Shown here one piece after another: positions 34,996-43,759 of a DNA stretch of 64,000 nucleotides. The notes under the pieces are model-generated. The model was not told the origin of the DNA. It did no database searches and saw only the letters and a list, made by a program, of their open reading frames with translations. The stretch's first letter is position 1. Each line of letters begins with the position of its first letter. Source of the DNA: Megasphaera sp. NM10. GTDB taxonomy: Bacteria > Bacillota > Negativicutes > Veillonellales > Megasphaeraceae. Location: positions 1 to 64,000 of the forward strand of contig NZ_APHY01000020.1 of NCBI RefSeq assembly GCF_000417505.1, read 5' to 3'. Made by a program: the position numbers and the translations under genes.

Positions 34996-35024
34996 TTGAC
35001 ATATCCCCGATTTCTTGTTATTAT
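34996..35024 (+). promoter_or_regulatory. Promoter of tRNA-Arg
   Basis: TTGACA (34996-35001), 17-base spacer, TATTAT (35019-35024), about 30 bases before the tRNA. Confidence 0.8.
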
Positions 35025-35052
35025 ATATGAGTCGTCAGGAACGACAAGATAT

Positions 35053-35129
35053 GACTCGGTAGCTCAGCTGGATAGAGTGACTGACTACGAATCAGTAGGT
35101 CTAGGGTTCGAATCCCTACCGGGTCACCA
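35053..35129 (+). tRNA. tRNA-Arg (anticodon ACG)
   Basis: 77 nt. Acceptor arms GACTCGG and CCGGGTC pair with one G-T. The D-arm is AGCTCAGCTGGATAGAGT, the anticodon loop CTACGAA lies in stem CTGA/TCAG, the T-arm contains GGTTCGAATCC, and CCA is encoded. The A34 is expected to be edited to inosine to read CGU/CGC/CGA. Confidence 0.97.
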
Positions 35130-35132
35130 TAG

Positions 35133-35166
35133 AAAAAAGCTCACGCATTTTGCGTGAGCTTTTTTG
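35133..35166 (+). terminator. Terminator of tRNA-Arg
   Basis: AAAAAAGCTCACGCA, loop TTT, TGCGTGAGCTTTTTT. Confidence 0.9.
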
Positions 35167-35180
35167 TTGTGGCCCGTTGT

Positions 35181-35289
35181 TCGTGGCTCGCACGTGGCGA
35201 GCCCGTTTCAGAAGTTGTAGGATTTCCCAGCCAGATTGCTAAGAAAGTCATTCACATTCCTAATGGGGTCCACGTGGCGATCCTTACAG
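35181..35289. repeat. CACGTG double-hairpin element, divergent copy
   Basis: Left end hairpin GGCTCGC-ACGTG-GCGAGCC (35185-35203). The interior contains TTTCCCAGCCAG, and the degenerate right end GGGGTCCACGTGGCGATCC finishes with TTACAG. A further single end hairpin of the family (GCGGGCGCCCCACGTGGCGC) lies at 35347-35372. Confidence 0.65.
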
Positions 35290-35292
35290 CAC

Positions 35293-35332
35293 AAAAAAAG
35301 CTGCCGCACCTTGAGGCGACAGCTTTTTTTAC
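35293..35332 (+). terminator. Isolated terminator-like hairpin inside the repeat island
   Basis: AAAAAAAGCTGCCGC pairs with GCGACAGCTTTTTTT across a short loop (CCGCACCTTGAGGCG region). Confidence 0.6.
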
Positions 35333-35377
35333 ACTATTTTTCAGAAGCGGGCGCCCCACGTGGCGCCCCTACATTGA

Positions 35378-35929
35378 TTATTTTTTTAAATCCGGAGTGC
35401 AGTCGATGATGATGCTGCCCGGTTGTTTCATGACCGTGAAGTTGCCTTTTGTCGAGGATAAGGCTTTTTCCAGGGTCTTGCTGTGCCATTTTTCGACGCC
35501 CATCTGGGAACCGCCGATATTTTTTGACGATGCCGATTGTTTCTGGGCATCTTCCGGCAGGAGGTCACTGATATTGACGTTTTCACCGTCTTGGACTTTG
35601 ATAGTCACTGTAACGGCCCGGCCGTTCTGGAAGACGACCTGGTAGCGGCCATTATGGAAGACGCGGATCGTGTCGCCCTGGGAGTAGGGATGGCCCCATT
35701 CATTTTCCCAATCGGCCTGGGTATCGCCGATGGTCGGCAAGTTGGCGACCGGCGTTTCTTTCGTGTCGGCCTGGCTCTTCGTATCCTGACTCTGCTTGCT
35801 TTCGCCAGGCTGTTGCTGCTGGGTCTGGGTCTGCTGTTTCTGCGGCTGGGAATTGGTCGGCGTCGCCGGCGTACAACCTGCGGCTATGAGCGTGAAGAGC
35901 ATGAGGACTATCGTGAGATAACTTTTCAT
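35378..35929 (-). CDS. Lipoprotein of unknown function with Gln-rich linker
   Basis: A 183-residue lipoprotein. The signal LTIVLMLFTLIAAGC ends in a lipobox with Cys19. A Gln/Thr/Ser-rich linker (about 27-58) follows, then a folded part with LPTIGDTQADWENEWGHPY and IRVFHNGRYQVVFQNGRAVT, whose pattern resembles small outer-membrane-anchored beta domains. The homologue family is not recognised. It is 13 bases downstream of the helicase gene on the same strand and probably co-transcribed. An export or envelope role is inferred. Confidence 0.8.
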   Translation of the reverse strand: MKSYLTIVLMLFTLIAAGCTPATPTNSQPQKQQTQTQQQQPGESKQSQDTKSQADTKETPVANLPTIGDTQADWENEWGHPYSQGDTIRVFHNGRYQVVFQNGRAVTVTIKVQDGENVNISDLLPEDAQKQSASSKNIGGSQMGVEKWHSKTLEKALSSTKGNFTVMKQPGSIIIDCTPDLKK

Positions 35930-35942
35930 GAGTAAGACCTCC

Positions 35943-37202
35943 TTAGCGGCGCCGGCGGTTGTCTCCGCCCTTATGGCGCTGTTTATGGCGTTTTTCCTTG
36001 GTCGTCTGGTAGGTGCTGGCAGGCAGCTTGTCCTTGTAGGTCTTTTTCTTTTTCGGCGGACGGCTGCTGGCCTTGACCTTCACCTGACCGGTCAGGGTAT
36101 ATTTGGTGATCGTCGCGTGGATGTTGTGTTCGATGCGGCGGACCCAGTTTTCATCGGCTGCCGTGGCGAACATGATGGACAAGCCTTCGCTGCCGGCCCG
36201 GCCCGTGCGGCCGATGCGGTGGATGTAGTAGTCGACGTCGTGGGGGACATCGAAGTTGAAGACGTGGGTAATGCCTTCGATATCGATGCCGCGGGCGGCG
36301 ATGTCCGTGGCGACCAGGATCTGCGTCTTGGCTTTGGCAAAGTCGCGCAGGACCTGGTTACGGCGGCTCTGGGACATGTCGCCGTGGAGTTCGCCGATGT
36401 TGAAGCCCTTGGCGATAAGTTTGCCTGCCAGGAGGGAAGTCCATTCCTGGGTGTTGCAGAAGACGATGGCCAGGTAGGGGTTCATGTCGGTCAGCATCTG
36501 GCAGAGCTTCGGCAGTTTCTGTTCTTCTGTCATCATGTAGATGCGCTGTTCGATGTTTTCCAGGGCGATGGTCTGGCCTTCGAGAATATTCAGGACCAGC
36601 GGGCTCTGCATGTGCTTCTTGGCCAGGCCTTTGATCTTATCCGGGACAGTGGCCGAGAAGAAGAGGAGCTGCCGCCGTTTCGGCGTCAGGCCGATGAGGG
36701 TATCGACGTCTTCCAGGAAGCCGGCCTGGAGCATCTGGTCCGCTTCGTCGACGATGACCCGGCGGACGCCGCTGAGGTCGAGGGAATGGCGGCGGCAGTG
36801 GTCGAGAAGCCGGCCTGGTGTGCCGATGATGACGTGCGGATGGCGGTGCAGTTTCTGCAGCTGATTCTCGATGGTCTTGCCGCCGATGAGGCTGAGGACG
36901 TCGATGCCCAGTTCCGGTGCCAGCGTATCGGCGACGTCGGCAATTTGACGGGCCAATTCCCGTGTCGGTGCCATGACCAGGACCTGTTCGGCGTGGATAT
37001 CCGTCTTGATCTGCTGCAGCGACGGCAGGAGGAAGGCAAAGGTCTTGCCCGTGCCGGTCTGGGCCTGGGCCAGGATGTCGCGGCCCTTGAACAGCGGCGG
37101 AATGGCCTGGGCCTGGATGGCCGTCGGTTCGTCGACGCCCTGCTTATGGAGGAGTTCACAAATCTTCGGCGTAATGCCGAGGATTTCAAAATTCTTTGTC
37201 AT
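35943..37202 (-). CDS. DEAD-box RNA helicase
   Basis: A 419-residue ATP-dependent RNA helicase of the RhlE/CshA type. The Q motif PTAIQAQAIP (27-36), AQTGTGKT (47-54), PTRELARQ, VDEADQML (near 150), SAT, and the C-terminal TDIAARGIDIEG and HRIGRTGRAG motifs are all present. A short basic tail (KKKKTYKDK, ending GGDNRRRR) probably binds RNA. It is likely involved in ribosome assembly or mRNA decay. The next gene on its strand is the lipoprotein. Confidence 0.94.
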   Translation of the reverse strand: MTKNFEILGITPKICELLHKQGVDEPTAIQAQAIPPLFKGRDILAQAQTGTGKTFAFLLPSLQQIKTDIHAEQVLVMAPTRELARQIADVADTLAPELGIDVLSLIGGKTIENQLQKLHRHPHVIIGTPGRLLDHCRRHSLDLSGVRRVIVDEADQMLQAGFLEDVDTLIGLTPKRRQLLFFSATVPDKIKGLAKKHMQSPLVLNILEGQTIALENIEQRIYMMTEEQKLPKLCQMLTDMNPYLAIVFCNTQEWTSLLAGKLIAKGFNIGELHGDMSQSRRNQVLRDFAKAKTQILVATDIAARGIDIEGITHVFNFDVPHDVDYYIHRIGRTGRAGSEGLSIMFATAADENWVRRIEHNIHATITKYTLTGQVKVKASSRPPKKKKTYKDKLPASTYQTTKEKRHKQRHKGGDNRRRR

Positions 37203-37349
37203 GTATGTTCCTTTCTGTGCGGACTAAAATCACTTGCTATAATTTCTATTGTACACAAAAGCCAGGCCTTGTGCAAACTTTTTTTTCTTTTAGGGATATG
37301 GTATACTAAAGTGATTTCATTTGCATTATTTTAGGAGGTCTTGCAGAAA

Positions 37350-37772
37350 ATGAGTTGGTGGCGCGATATCTTGCGGCAATGTGTCTTCATGTGTTTCTTT
37401 ATCATTCCCATTCCCATCGGTGCCTATACGATCCACAGCGGCTCCAGTGCCGTCGTAGCCATGGTAAGTTATGTCTTTTTATCGCTGGTCATCCCCGTAG
37501 CCTACGTGGGCTGCCGCGATGCGACGTTTGGCCCCAAGGGCGGGCGTATCCGCCGCTGGGTCATGGCCCTCATGTGGTTCATCGTCTTTGCGGCTATCGG
37601 GGCCTTTACGGCCTTCATGGGTGTCTATTGGAAGGCTGCGCCTTTCTGGGAATGGCCGACCATTGGCCGTGATATCGTATTCATCGTCGGCATGTACGCA
37701 GAAATCAGCCTGACCATGCTCCTGGCTTACGCCATATCCCAGCTCCTGCCGGGCCGAAAGGAAGTAGGTTAA
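37350..37772 (+). CDS. Membrane protein of unknown function
   Basis: A 140-residue integral membrane protein with four hydrophobic segments (about 10-30, 34-56, 72-94 and 108-130) and little else. I do not recognise a family. The ATG at 37350 is chosen over an upstream in-frame TTG because of the distance from TAGGAGGT (37332-37339). Its stop overlaps the start of the next membrane protein gene by one base, so the two are probably made together and may form a complex. Confidence 0.75.
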   Translation: MSWWRDILRQCVFMCFFIIPIPIGAYTIHSGSSAVVAMVSYVFLSLVIPVAYVGCRDATFGPKGGRIRRWVMALMWFIVFAAIGAFTAFMGVYWKAAPFWEWPTIGRDIVFIVGMYAEISLTMLLAYAISQLLPGRKEVG

Positions 37773-38650
37773 TGGACAACTTACAAAAACAGACATGGCA
37801 CGATCGGCTGCTGGCCGTCGTCTGGGCGTCGTGCGGCATCCTGCCGCTGCCCCTTGGTGCCTTTGCTTCAGATAGGCCATATATCGCCTCAGCGTCGATT
37901 CTGGCCTTTTTTATCTTATCCTTTGCCATTCCCCTGTGGCTGGGCTATCGCCGCCGTCGTGCGGGCAGGGACGGCGATTATGCGTCATCCGGGGCGACTC
38001 TGTATGGCGGCGCCGTCGTCCTGCTCGTCGCTGTCGGCCTGCTCAACGGCCTGACCGGCCTGGACTGCTGGCATTCTTATCCCGTCCGGGTCGGATTATT
38101 CGCCCTGTGGATGTTCCTGACCGTCGCCATACAGTATCTGGCGGCACGGGCCGTCGATTTCTGGAAAGGGCGCCGGCGGAAATACTGGTACTCCCAGTTC
38201 ATCGATCCCATCGTCTACAGCCTGCCCCTGCCGTGTGCCGTGCTGGGCATGTTCCTCTTCCCAGCCGTCAGCGACTCGTCCGTGACGCAGAGCCTGGTCG
38301 TCGGCATCATGGCCATCATGGGCTTCTGCTTCATCGGCATGAGCATCTTCGTCATTGCCACCTTCGCCTTCTATTTCTTCCCGTATAAGCGCTATGGTTA
38401 TCAGGGGAAAAAGCGGCTGGTCCACATTGCCGCCATCGTCGTCATGGTCCTCATGTGGGCCCTGGTCCAGCACATCCTCTTCGACAGCCAGATACACGTC
38501 TTTACGTACATCTTCAAGGCCATGCCGATCCTCCAGAACAATCCCCTGGTCTTCGTCACGCCCTTCGTCGTAGCCGCCCTGACCATCATCGGCTGCGTAG
38601 CCATGCGCAACGTCGTCCTGGCGGCCTTTGAGGGGAAGAGGAGTTTGTAG
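37772..38650 (+). CDS. Polytopic membrane protein of unknown function
   Basis: A 292-residue protein with about eight predicted membrane segments. A basic loop (GYRRRRAGRDGD, about 57-68) follows the second segment and another (FWKGRRRKYW) the fourth. No transporter or enzyme motif is visible. It is coupled to the 140-residue membrane protein upstream by a TAATG overlap. A repeat element follows directly. Confidence 0.75.
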   Translation: MDNLQKQTWHDRLLAVVWASCGILPLPLGAFASDRPYIASASILAFFILSFAIPLWLGYRRRRAGRDGDYASSGATLYGGAVVLLVAVGLLNGLTGLDCWHSYPVRVGLFALWMFLTVAIQYLAARAVDFWKGRRRKYWYSQFIDPIVYSLPLPCAVLGMFLFPAVSDSSVTQSLVVGIMAIMGFCFIGMSIFVIATFAFYFFPYKRYGYQGKKRLVHIAAIVVMVLMWALVQHILFDSQIHVFTYIFKAMPILQNNPLVFVTPFVVAALTIIGCVAMRNVVLAAFEGKRSL

Positions 38651-38661
38651 TTTGTAGAAAT

Positions 38662-38769
38662 TGTAGGGGCTTGCCGTGGCAAGCCCGTCTCAGAATATGA
38701 ATGATTTTCCGGTTCAAGGAGAACGTCGCCTGATATCCAGCGGGTCGCCCACGTGGCGACCCCTACAGT
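38662..38769. repeat. CACGTG double-hairpin element
   Basis: Left hairpin GGGCTTGCC-GT-GGCAAGCCC (38667-38686). Right hairpin GGGTCGCC-CACGT-GGCGACCC (38742-38762). The two ends have different stem sequences, each self-complementary. Ends TGTAGGGG and CCCCTACA. Confidence 0.8.
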
Positions 38770-38771
38770 AA

Positions 38772-38807
38772 AAAGGCTTGTCGCACGGCGACAAGCCTTT
38801 TTTTTTA
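38772..38807. terminator. Terminator shared by convergent genes
   Basis: AAAAGGCTTGTCGC, loop ACG, GCGACAAGCC followed by eight T; the opposite strand also ends in T, serving potE. Confidence 0.8.
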
Positions 38808-40130
38808 TTTAATTTCCACGATGGTCTGCTTCATGATGGTGAAGCGGATGACGTATACCAGCCATCCCAGGAAGACGGCGAAACAGCCGCCGAGGAAGGT
38901 CGTGGCATCGGTGGTGGTCAATGCATATACGCAATAGATAATGGATACGCCTGCCAGGAATATCGACGTATTTCTGTTACAGACTTCATTGGGGATATGT
39001 TCCTTGGTGAGGATCGTCGTCAGGGCCCCGGCACAGAGCATGTAGGGGATGACGTTGGTGACGACGGCCAGGTTGGCCAGGAGTTCGAACTGGGCGGCCA
39101 GGGTCGGGCTGATGGTCATGAGGGCCAGGAGGCTCTGCATGCAGAGGATGCACAACATGCCTTTGACCGGGACGTCAGCGCTTGTGACTTTGGCGAAAAT
39201 CTTGGGGAACAGGCCGCGCTGGGCGCTGGTCTTGAAGACGCGGGCCAGGGTGAACTGCCAGGACAAGAGGGAACCGGCACAGGAGAACACCATCAGGCCC
39301 ATGACGGCTTTGCCGGCCGTATCGCCGAGCATGTACGAGAAGGCCAGGCCGAAGGGAGCGCTCGATGCCAGGATTTCCGCATTGGGGACGATGCCTGCAA
39401 TGACGTTCGTCGAGGCGACGTAGATGATGGCGACGCCGAGGGTGCTGACGAAAGTGGCAATAGGAACGGATTTCTTCGGATTTTCAACGGCATCCATGTT
39501 GACTGCTGCCGATTCGAGTCCCAAGAAGGACCACAAGGTCAGGGCGATGGAATTGCCGACGGCATCGCTGAGTCCCAGGTTATTGGGGTTCCACGAAGCC
39601 AGCCAGGTAGCCGGGCTGAACCAATGCCAGCCGATGATGGAAATGCCCAGGACCGGGATGATGGCACCCCAGATGGTGATGGCACTGAGCTTGCCGGAAT
39701 AACGGGAGCCGCTGAAGTTGAGGGCTGCCGCGATCCACAATAAAGCGATCGTATATAAACACGTCTGTAACGGCGTAAAGGTTGTCTCAAGGAAACCGGC
39801 GCCGTAGCCGACCGCCGTAATGGCGATAGCGACGTTTGCAATTACGATGGAAACAGAGTAGGCGTAATTAGCCATAAAATGTCCTACACGCCCGAAAGCG
39901 TATTCGGAGTAACCGCCCATACCACCTGGCTTTGTCGTGAACATGCCACATCGGGCAAAAGCCATGGCCAGGGCTAAAGAGCCTAGTGAGGTAATAATCC
40001 AGGAAATAATCGAGATCGTACCGACTTCGGCGAGCTTGGTCGGCAGCATGATGATACCGGCGCCAAGCATGTTGGCAGCAGTGACAAAGGTCAACTGTAC
40101 CACAGACATTTTACGACATGTAGTTTTCAT
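38805..40130 (-). CDS. potE: Putrescine:ornithine antiporter-like APC transporter (PotE)
   Basis: A 441-residue APC-family transporter with twelve hydrophobic segments. MSVVQLTFVTAANMLGAGII, MLPTKLAEVGTISIISWII, GGMGGYSEYAFG, TNVIAGIVPNAE and LALMTISP match recalled E. coli PotE closely along the full length, more so than lysine-cadaverine CadB. It would exchange a basic amino acid for its decarboxylated amine, raising pH or supplying polyamine. No decarboxylase gene is adjacent, so the substrate pair is inferred from similarity. Confidence 0.88.
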   Translation of the reverse strand: MKTTCRKMSVVQLTFVTAANMLGAGIIMLPTKLAEVGTISIISWIITSLGSLALAMAFARCGMFTTKPGGMGGYSEYAFGRVGHFMANYAYSVSIVIANVAIAITAVGYGAGFLETTFTPLQTCLYTIALLWIAAALNFSGSRYSGKLSAITIWGAIIPVLGISIIGWHWFSPATWLASWNPNNLGLSDAVGNSIALTLWSFLGLESAAVNMDAVENPKKSVPIATFVSTLGVAIIYVASTNVIAGIVPNAEILASSAPFGLAFSYMLGDTAGKAVMGLMVFSCAGSLLSWQFTLARVFKTSAQRGLFPKIFAKVTSADVPVKGMLCILCMQSLLALMTISPTLAAQFELLANLAVVTNVIPYMLCAGALTTILTKEHIPNEVCNRNTSIFLAGVSIIYCVYALTTTDATTFLGGCFAVFLGWLVYVIRFTIMKQTIVEIK

Positions 40131-40285
40131 TATCAGTCCTTCTTTCGTTAGTGATGCGTATAAGCATGGCTTGAAATTTTTAGCAAATTAATTCTATCAT
40201 TTTTGCCGGGAAAATTAAATACTTTTTGAAAAAACGTTATATGTATTTGGGCCACTTTTCACGCTCTATATTCCAAATGGGAATA

Positions 40286-40454
40286 GAGTTTAGTGGTTCG
40301 TGTTTCGTGGCTCGTAGCACTGTAGGAATCGTACGTGGGGACCGTTGGGAATTTGAATGAGTTTCCCAGCAATCTGAATGGAAGATTGCATAATCCTGAA
40401 GCGGGCGCTACGTGGTTGCCCCTACAGAAATTTAAAAATATCAGCTGACTGCTA
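40286..40454. repeat. Heptamer remnant plus degenerate double-hairpin element
   Basis: Heptamers TTAGTGG, TTCGTGT, TTCGTGG, CTCGTAG (40290-40317) run directly into a degraded double-hairpin element (40321-40427) ending in CCCCTACAG. Confidence 0.7.
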
Positions 40455-40456
40455 AA

Positions 40457-40489
40457 AAAGGCTTGCCGCCGAAGCGACAAGCCTTTTTA
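40457..40489 (-). terminator. Terminator of the first thiolase gene
   Basis: On the minus strand AAAAAGGCTTGTCGC pairs with GGCGGCAAGCC followed by TTTTTT. Confidence 0.8.
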
Positions 40490-40505
40490 CACATGAGAGA
40501 TGAAA

Positions 40506-41687
40506 TTAGTCGATGTTTTCTACGACGCAAGCCGTACCCTGGCCGCCACCGATGCACAGTGTAGCCAAACCGTATTTGCCGCCGACTTCTTTCAAGCCAT
40601 AGAGCAAGGTTACGAGGATACGAGCGCCCGATGCACCAATCGGATGGCCGAGGGCGATAGCGCCGCCATGGATGTTGACTTTGTCCATATCGAAACCGAG
40701 TTCACGGCAGCAGTATACAGCCTGAGCTGCGAATGCTTCGTTAGCTTCGACGAGGTCGAGGTCTTTGACTTCCAGGCCTGCTTTAGCCAATGCTTTACGG
40801 GAAGAAGGAACAGGGCCGGTACCCATGATAGCGGGATCTACGCCAGCAGAAGCATAGCTTACAATCTTAGCCATCGGTTTGAGGCCGAGTTCTTTAGCTT
40901 TATCAGCGGACATAACTACGAAGGCAGCTGCGCCGTCGTTGATGCCGGAAGCGTTACCAGCCGTAACGGTGCCGCCTTTTTTGAAGGCCGGTTTCAATTT
41001 AGCAAGGCCTTCCAGGGTCGTGCCTTCACGCGGGAATTCGTCCGTGTCGATGACGACGTCCTGTTTCTTCTGATGAACCGTTACCGGAACGATCTGGGAT
41101 TTGAATGCGCCGCTCTTGATAGCTTCGCAAGCTTTGACCTGAGAACGGACACCGAGTGCGTCCTGGTCTTCACGAGTGATGCCGAAACGTTCAGCAACGT
41201 TTTCAGCCGTGATGCCCATATGATAGTCGTTGAATGCGTCCCAGAGGCCATCTTTGATCATCGTATCGACGAGGACACCATTGCCCATGCGATAGCCATA
41301 ACGAGCTTTCGGAACGGCGAAGGGAGCCATGGACATGTTTTCCATGCCGCCTGCTACGATGACGTCAGCGTCGCCGGCTTTGATCATCTGAGCTGCCAAG
41401 GATACGCAGCGGAGACCGGAACCGCAAACTTTATTGACCGTAAGAGCCGGGACTTCAATCGGCATACCAGCTTTGATCATAGCCTGACGAGCCGGGTTCT
41501 GACCCTGAGCAGCCTGGAGGACGTTGCCCATTACGACTTCGTCGACATCTTTGCCTTCGATACCAGCGCGTTTGAGCGCTTCTTTAATGACGACAGCACC
41601 GAGTTCTACAGCCGGTGTGTTTTTGAAACCGCCGCCGAATTTACCAATTGCCGTACGGCAAGCACTTACGATAACTACTTCTTTCAT
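40506..41687 (-). CDS. thlA: Acetyl-CoA C-acetyltransferase (thiolase), first copy
   Basis: A 393-residue biosynthetic thiolase that condenses two acetyl-CoA to acetoacetyl-CoA. Catalytic Cys88 lies in [22 protein letters not shown], the His of [12 protein letters not shown], and Cys of [10 protein letters not shown] complete the site. The start at 41687 is set by AAGGAGTGATTCC; an in-frame start 28 codons upstream has no site. It is one of two tandem paralogues, fitting butyrate or longer-chain fatty acid formation. Strong codon bias suggests high expression. Confidence 0.95.
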   Translation of the reverse strand: MKEVVIVSACRTAIGKFGGGFKNTPAVELGAVVIKEALKRAGIEGKDVDEVVMGNVLQAAQGQNPARQAMIKAGMPIEVPALTVNKVCGSGLRCVSLAAQMIKAGDADVIVAGGMENMSMAPFAVPKARYGYRMGNGVLVDTMIKDGLWDAFNDYHMGITAENVAERFGITREDQDALGVRSQVKACEAIKSGAFKSQIVPVTVHQKKQDVVIDTDEFPREGTTLEGLAKLKPAFKKGGTVTAGNASGINDGAAAFVVMSADKAKELGLKPMAKIVSYASAGVDPAIMGTGPVPSSRKALAKAGLEVKDLDLVEANEAFAAQAVYCCRELGFDMDKVNIHGGAIALGHPIGASGARILVTLLYGLKEVGGKYGLATLCIGGGQGTACVVENID

Positions 41688-41820
41688 TGGAATCACTCCT
41701 TGAAAATTTTTACGTATTGAAATAGATGCCGGTGTATCAGTATGAGAGGATGCACCGTGCGAAAGCGTCATATTATAAATGACACTCTGATATTGCTATC
41801 ATACACCATTTTAAAGAAAA

Positions 41821-41858
41821 TGTATAGAGAACGTTCCAAAAATTACGTACTCTATACA
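41821..41858. promoter_or_regulatory. Inverted repeat between the two thiolase genes
   Basis: TGTATAGAGAACGT, 10-base A/T-rich centre, ACGTACTCTATACA: 14-base arms with one mismatch. It lies upstream of thlA and just past the end of the second thiolase. It could be an operator or a T-poor terminator. Confidence 0.45.
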
Positions 41859-41899
41859 TCTCCATTACTTATTGCTAGGGAATAGGGAATTTTGTTAAA

Positions 41900-43083
41900 T
41901 TACAGACGTTCTACGATGATAGCCGTGCCCTGGCCGCCGCCGATGCAGAGGGAAGCCAGACCATATTTACCGTTGATTTCCGGTTCAGCCAATGCGTAGA
42001 GCAAGGTGACGACGATACGAGCGCCGGAGCAGCCGATCGGATGGCCGAGGGCGATAGCGCCGCCGTGGATGTTGACTTTGTCCATGTTGAGGCCGAGTTC
42101 GCGGCAGCAGTATACGGACTGAGCTGCGAAAGCTTCGTTCAATTCGATGAGGTCCATCTGGTCGACGTTCATGCCGGTCTTCTTCATGACTTTGCGGACT
42201 GCCGGAACCGGGCCGGTACCCATGATAGCCGGTTCAACACCAGCCGAAGCCCAGTCGATGATGCGAGCCAGCGGTTTGATGCCGAGTTCTTTAGCTTTTT
42301 CAGCGGACATTACGACAACAGCAGCTGCGCCGTCGTTGATGCCGGAGGCGTTACCAGCGGTAACCGTGCCGTTTTTGATGAAGGCCGGACGGAGTTTAGC
42401 CAAGGTTTCCATGGTGCAGTTCGGGCGGATGAATTCGTCTTTGTCGACGATGACATCGCCTTTTCTCTTATGAACCGTTACCGGAACGATCTGGCTGTCG
42501 AATTTGCCTTCCTGCTGAGCTTTGTAAGCCAGGTTTTCAGAACGGCAAGCCAATTTATCCTGATCTTCACGGGTTACGCCAAAGCGGGCAGCGACGTTTT
42601 CAGCCGTTACGCCCATGTGGTAATTGTTTTCTGTGCAGAACAGGCCATCGCGCATGAGCAAGTCTTCGAGGACGCCGTTACCCATACGGTAGCCGCGGCG
42701 GCCTTTAGCGATGGAGTAGGGGGCGTTGGACATGGATTCCATACCGCCGGCTACGATGATGTCGGCATCGCCGAGTTTGATCTGCTGGGATGCGAGGGAA
42801 ATGGCACGCATACCGGAACCGCAGAGTTTATTCAATGTGAAAGCAGGAACTTCCTGAGGAATACCCGAATGGAGGGCTACCTGACGGGCCGTGTTTTCAC
42901 CGCAGCCAGCCTGGAGTACGTGGCCCATGATACTTCGTCGATCTGATCTACAGGAATACCTGCGCGTTTGATTGCTTCAGTAACAGCAGCGACACCGAGG
43001 TCTATAGCGGTGACGTCTGCGAACTGGCCATTGAAACTGCCGATGGCCGTACGGCAAGCACTTACGATAACAGCATCTCTCAT
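41900..43083 (-). CDS. Acetyl-CoA C-acetyltransferase (thiolase), second copy, frameshifted
   Basis: The ATG at 43081-43083 begins [20 protein letters not shown] and the frame reaches QIDEV, then breaks. One base out of phase the thiolase continues as [20 protein letters not shown] to the stop at 41900. One base is missing at about 42930-42933; restored length is 394 residues. Catalytic motifs [24 protein letters not shown] and [10 protein letters not shown] are intact. It is closely similar to the downstream thiolase, pointing to tandem duplication. Whether the break is real or a consensus error cannot be told here. Confidence 0.92.
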
Positions 43084-43605
43084 TAGAAAAACCATCCTTT
43101 CTGATGTGGAACAGAGTATAGAATAATATAGTATATAAGACTTTTTTGACGGAGCCGCCGCTTACGCAGCTCCTTGGGGGTTACGCTGAAATGAAGAACT
43201 TGAGTTCTAAATTTCACAATCTCCATGTCTATATAGTACATTTTTTCACAATGAAATGCAAGAGGAAAATGAATTTTTCTTATGCTAGATACTCATGCTA
43301 AAGGAAGAAGCAGATGCGAAAAGAATAAAGTGGACGAATAATTCGCTATGCGTATAGTTATGTAAGGGCCGTCCCAGCGGGCGGCCCGGCTCTCCTCATA
43401 GGAGAGCTGTCAGCGAAGCTGACTGAGAGGTTGCTCTTTCAACATAGTTTGTAGTACGGAGTTTGTAGGGGCGCCACGTGGGGAGCCCGTTATGAATTTT
43501 GGAAATTCTCTCAGCAAACGGAGTGGGAAATCGCACATTTCCTAGGCGGGCCGCCCTTTGGGACGGCCCCTACGAACCCCTAGCCCCTAGCCACGAGCCA
43601 CTAAA
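43084..43605. repeat. Repeat-rich spacer
   Basis: No gene seen in the larger part. It holds hairpin GGGCCGTCC-CAGC-GGGCGGCCC (about 43368-43388), a short double-hairpin repeat (43388-43433), a double-hairpin element (43463-43573) and a heptamer array TACGAAC, CCCTAGC, CCCTAGC, CACGAGC, CACTAAA (43571-43605). Confidence 0.75.
43463..43573. repeat. CACGTG double-hairpin element
   Basis: Starts TTGTAGGGGCGCCACGTGG. The interior contains TCAGCAAACGGAGTGGGAAA. The right end hairpin GGGCCGCCC-TTT-GGGACGGCCCC finishes with CTAC. Confidence 0.8.
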
Positions 43606-43641
43606 AAAGGGCTTGCCGCGTCGCGGCAAGCCCTTTTCCTA
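43606..43641 (-). terminator. Terminator of the 26-residue peptide gene
   Basis: On the minus strand AAAAGGGCTTGCCGCG pairs with CGCGGCAAGCCC followed by TTTTTT, directly after the small gene's stop codon. Confidence 0.85.
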
Positions 43642-43647
43642 TCCCTC

Positions 43648-43728
43648 TTAAAGAAGATGAGCGATGAAACTGTATGAAAGTAAAGCACTCATGGAGATGA
43701 TGATTTTTGCATTGGCACTTAAGTTCAT
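43648..43728 (-). CDS. 26-residue hydrophobic peptide
   Basis: A tiny gene too short for usual gene finders. The ATG at 43726-43728 follows AAAAGAGGTAAGAACT, and the frame MNLSANAKIIISMSALLSYS plus six residues (ending AHLL) stops at TAA 43648-43650. Seven bases later comes a strong terminator, and TATAAT at about 43755 upstream is a plausible -10. Promoter, ribosome site, frame and terminator form a complete unit. The peptide could form one short membrane helix. It may be a small membrane protein or toxin-like peptide; no family is recognised. Confidence 0.55.
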   Translation of the reverse strand: MNLSANAKIIISMSALLSYSFIAHLL

Positions 43729-43759
43729 AGTTCTTACCTCTTTTCTTCCTTATTATATG

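Noticed and set aside
35928-37334. 468-codon open frame on the plus strand across the DEAD-box helicase
   Set aside because: It covers the complement of a helicase with all its motifs, and its translation resembles no protein.
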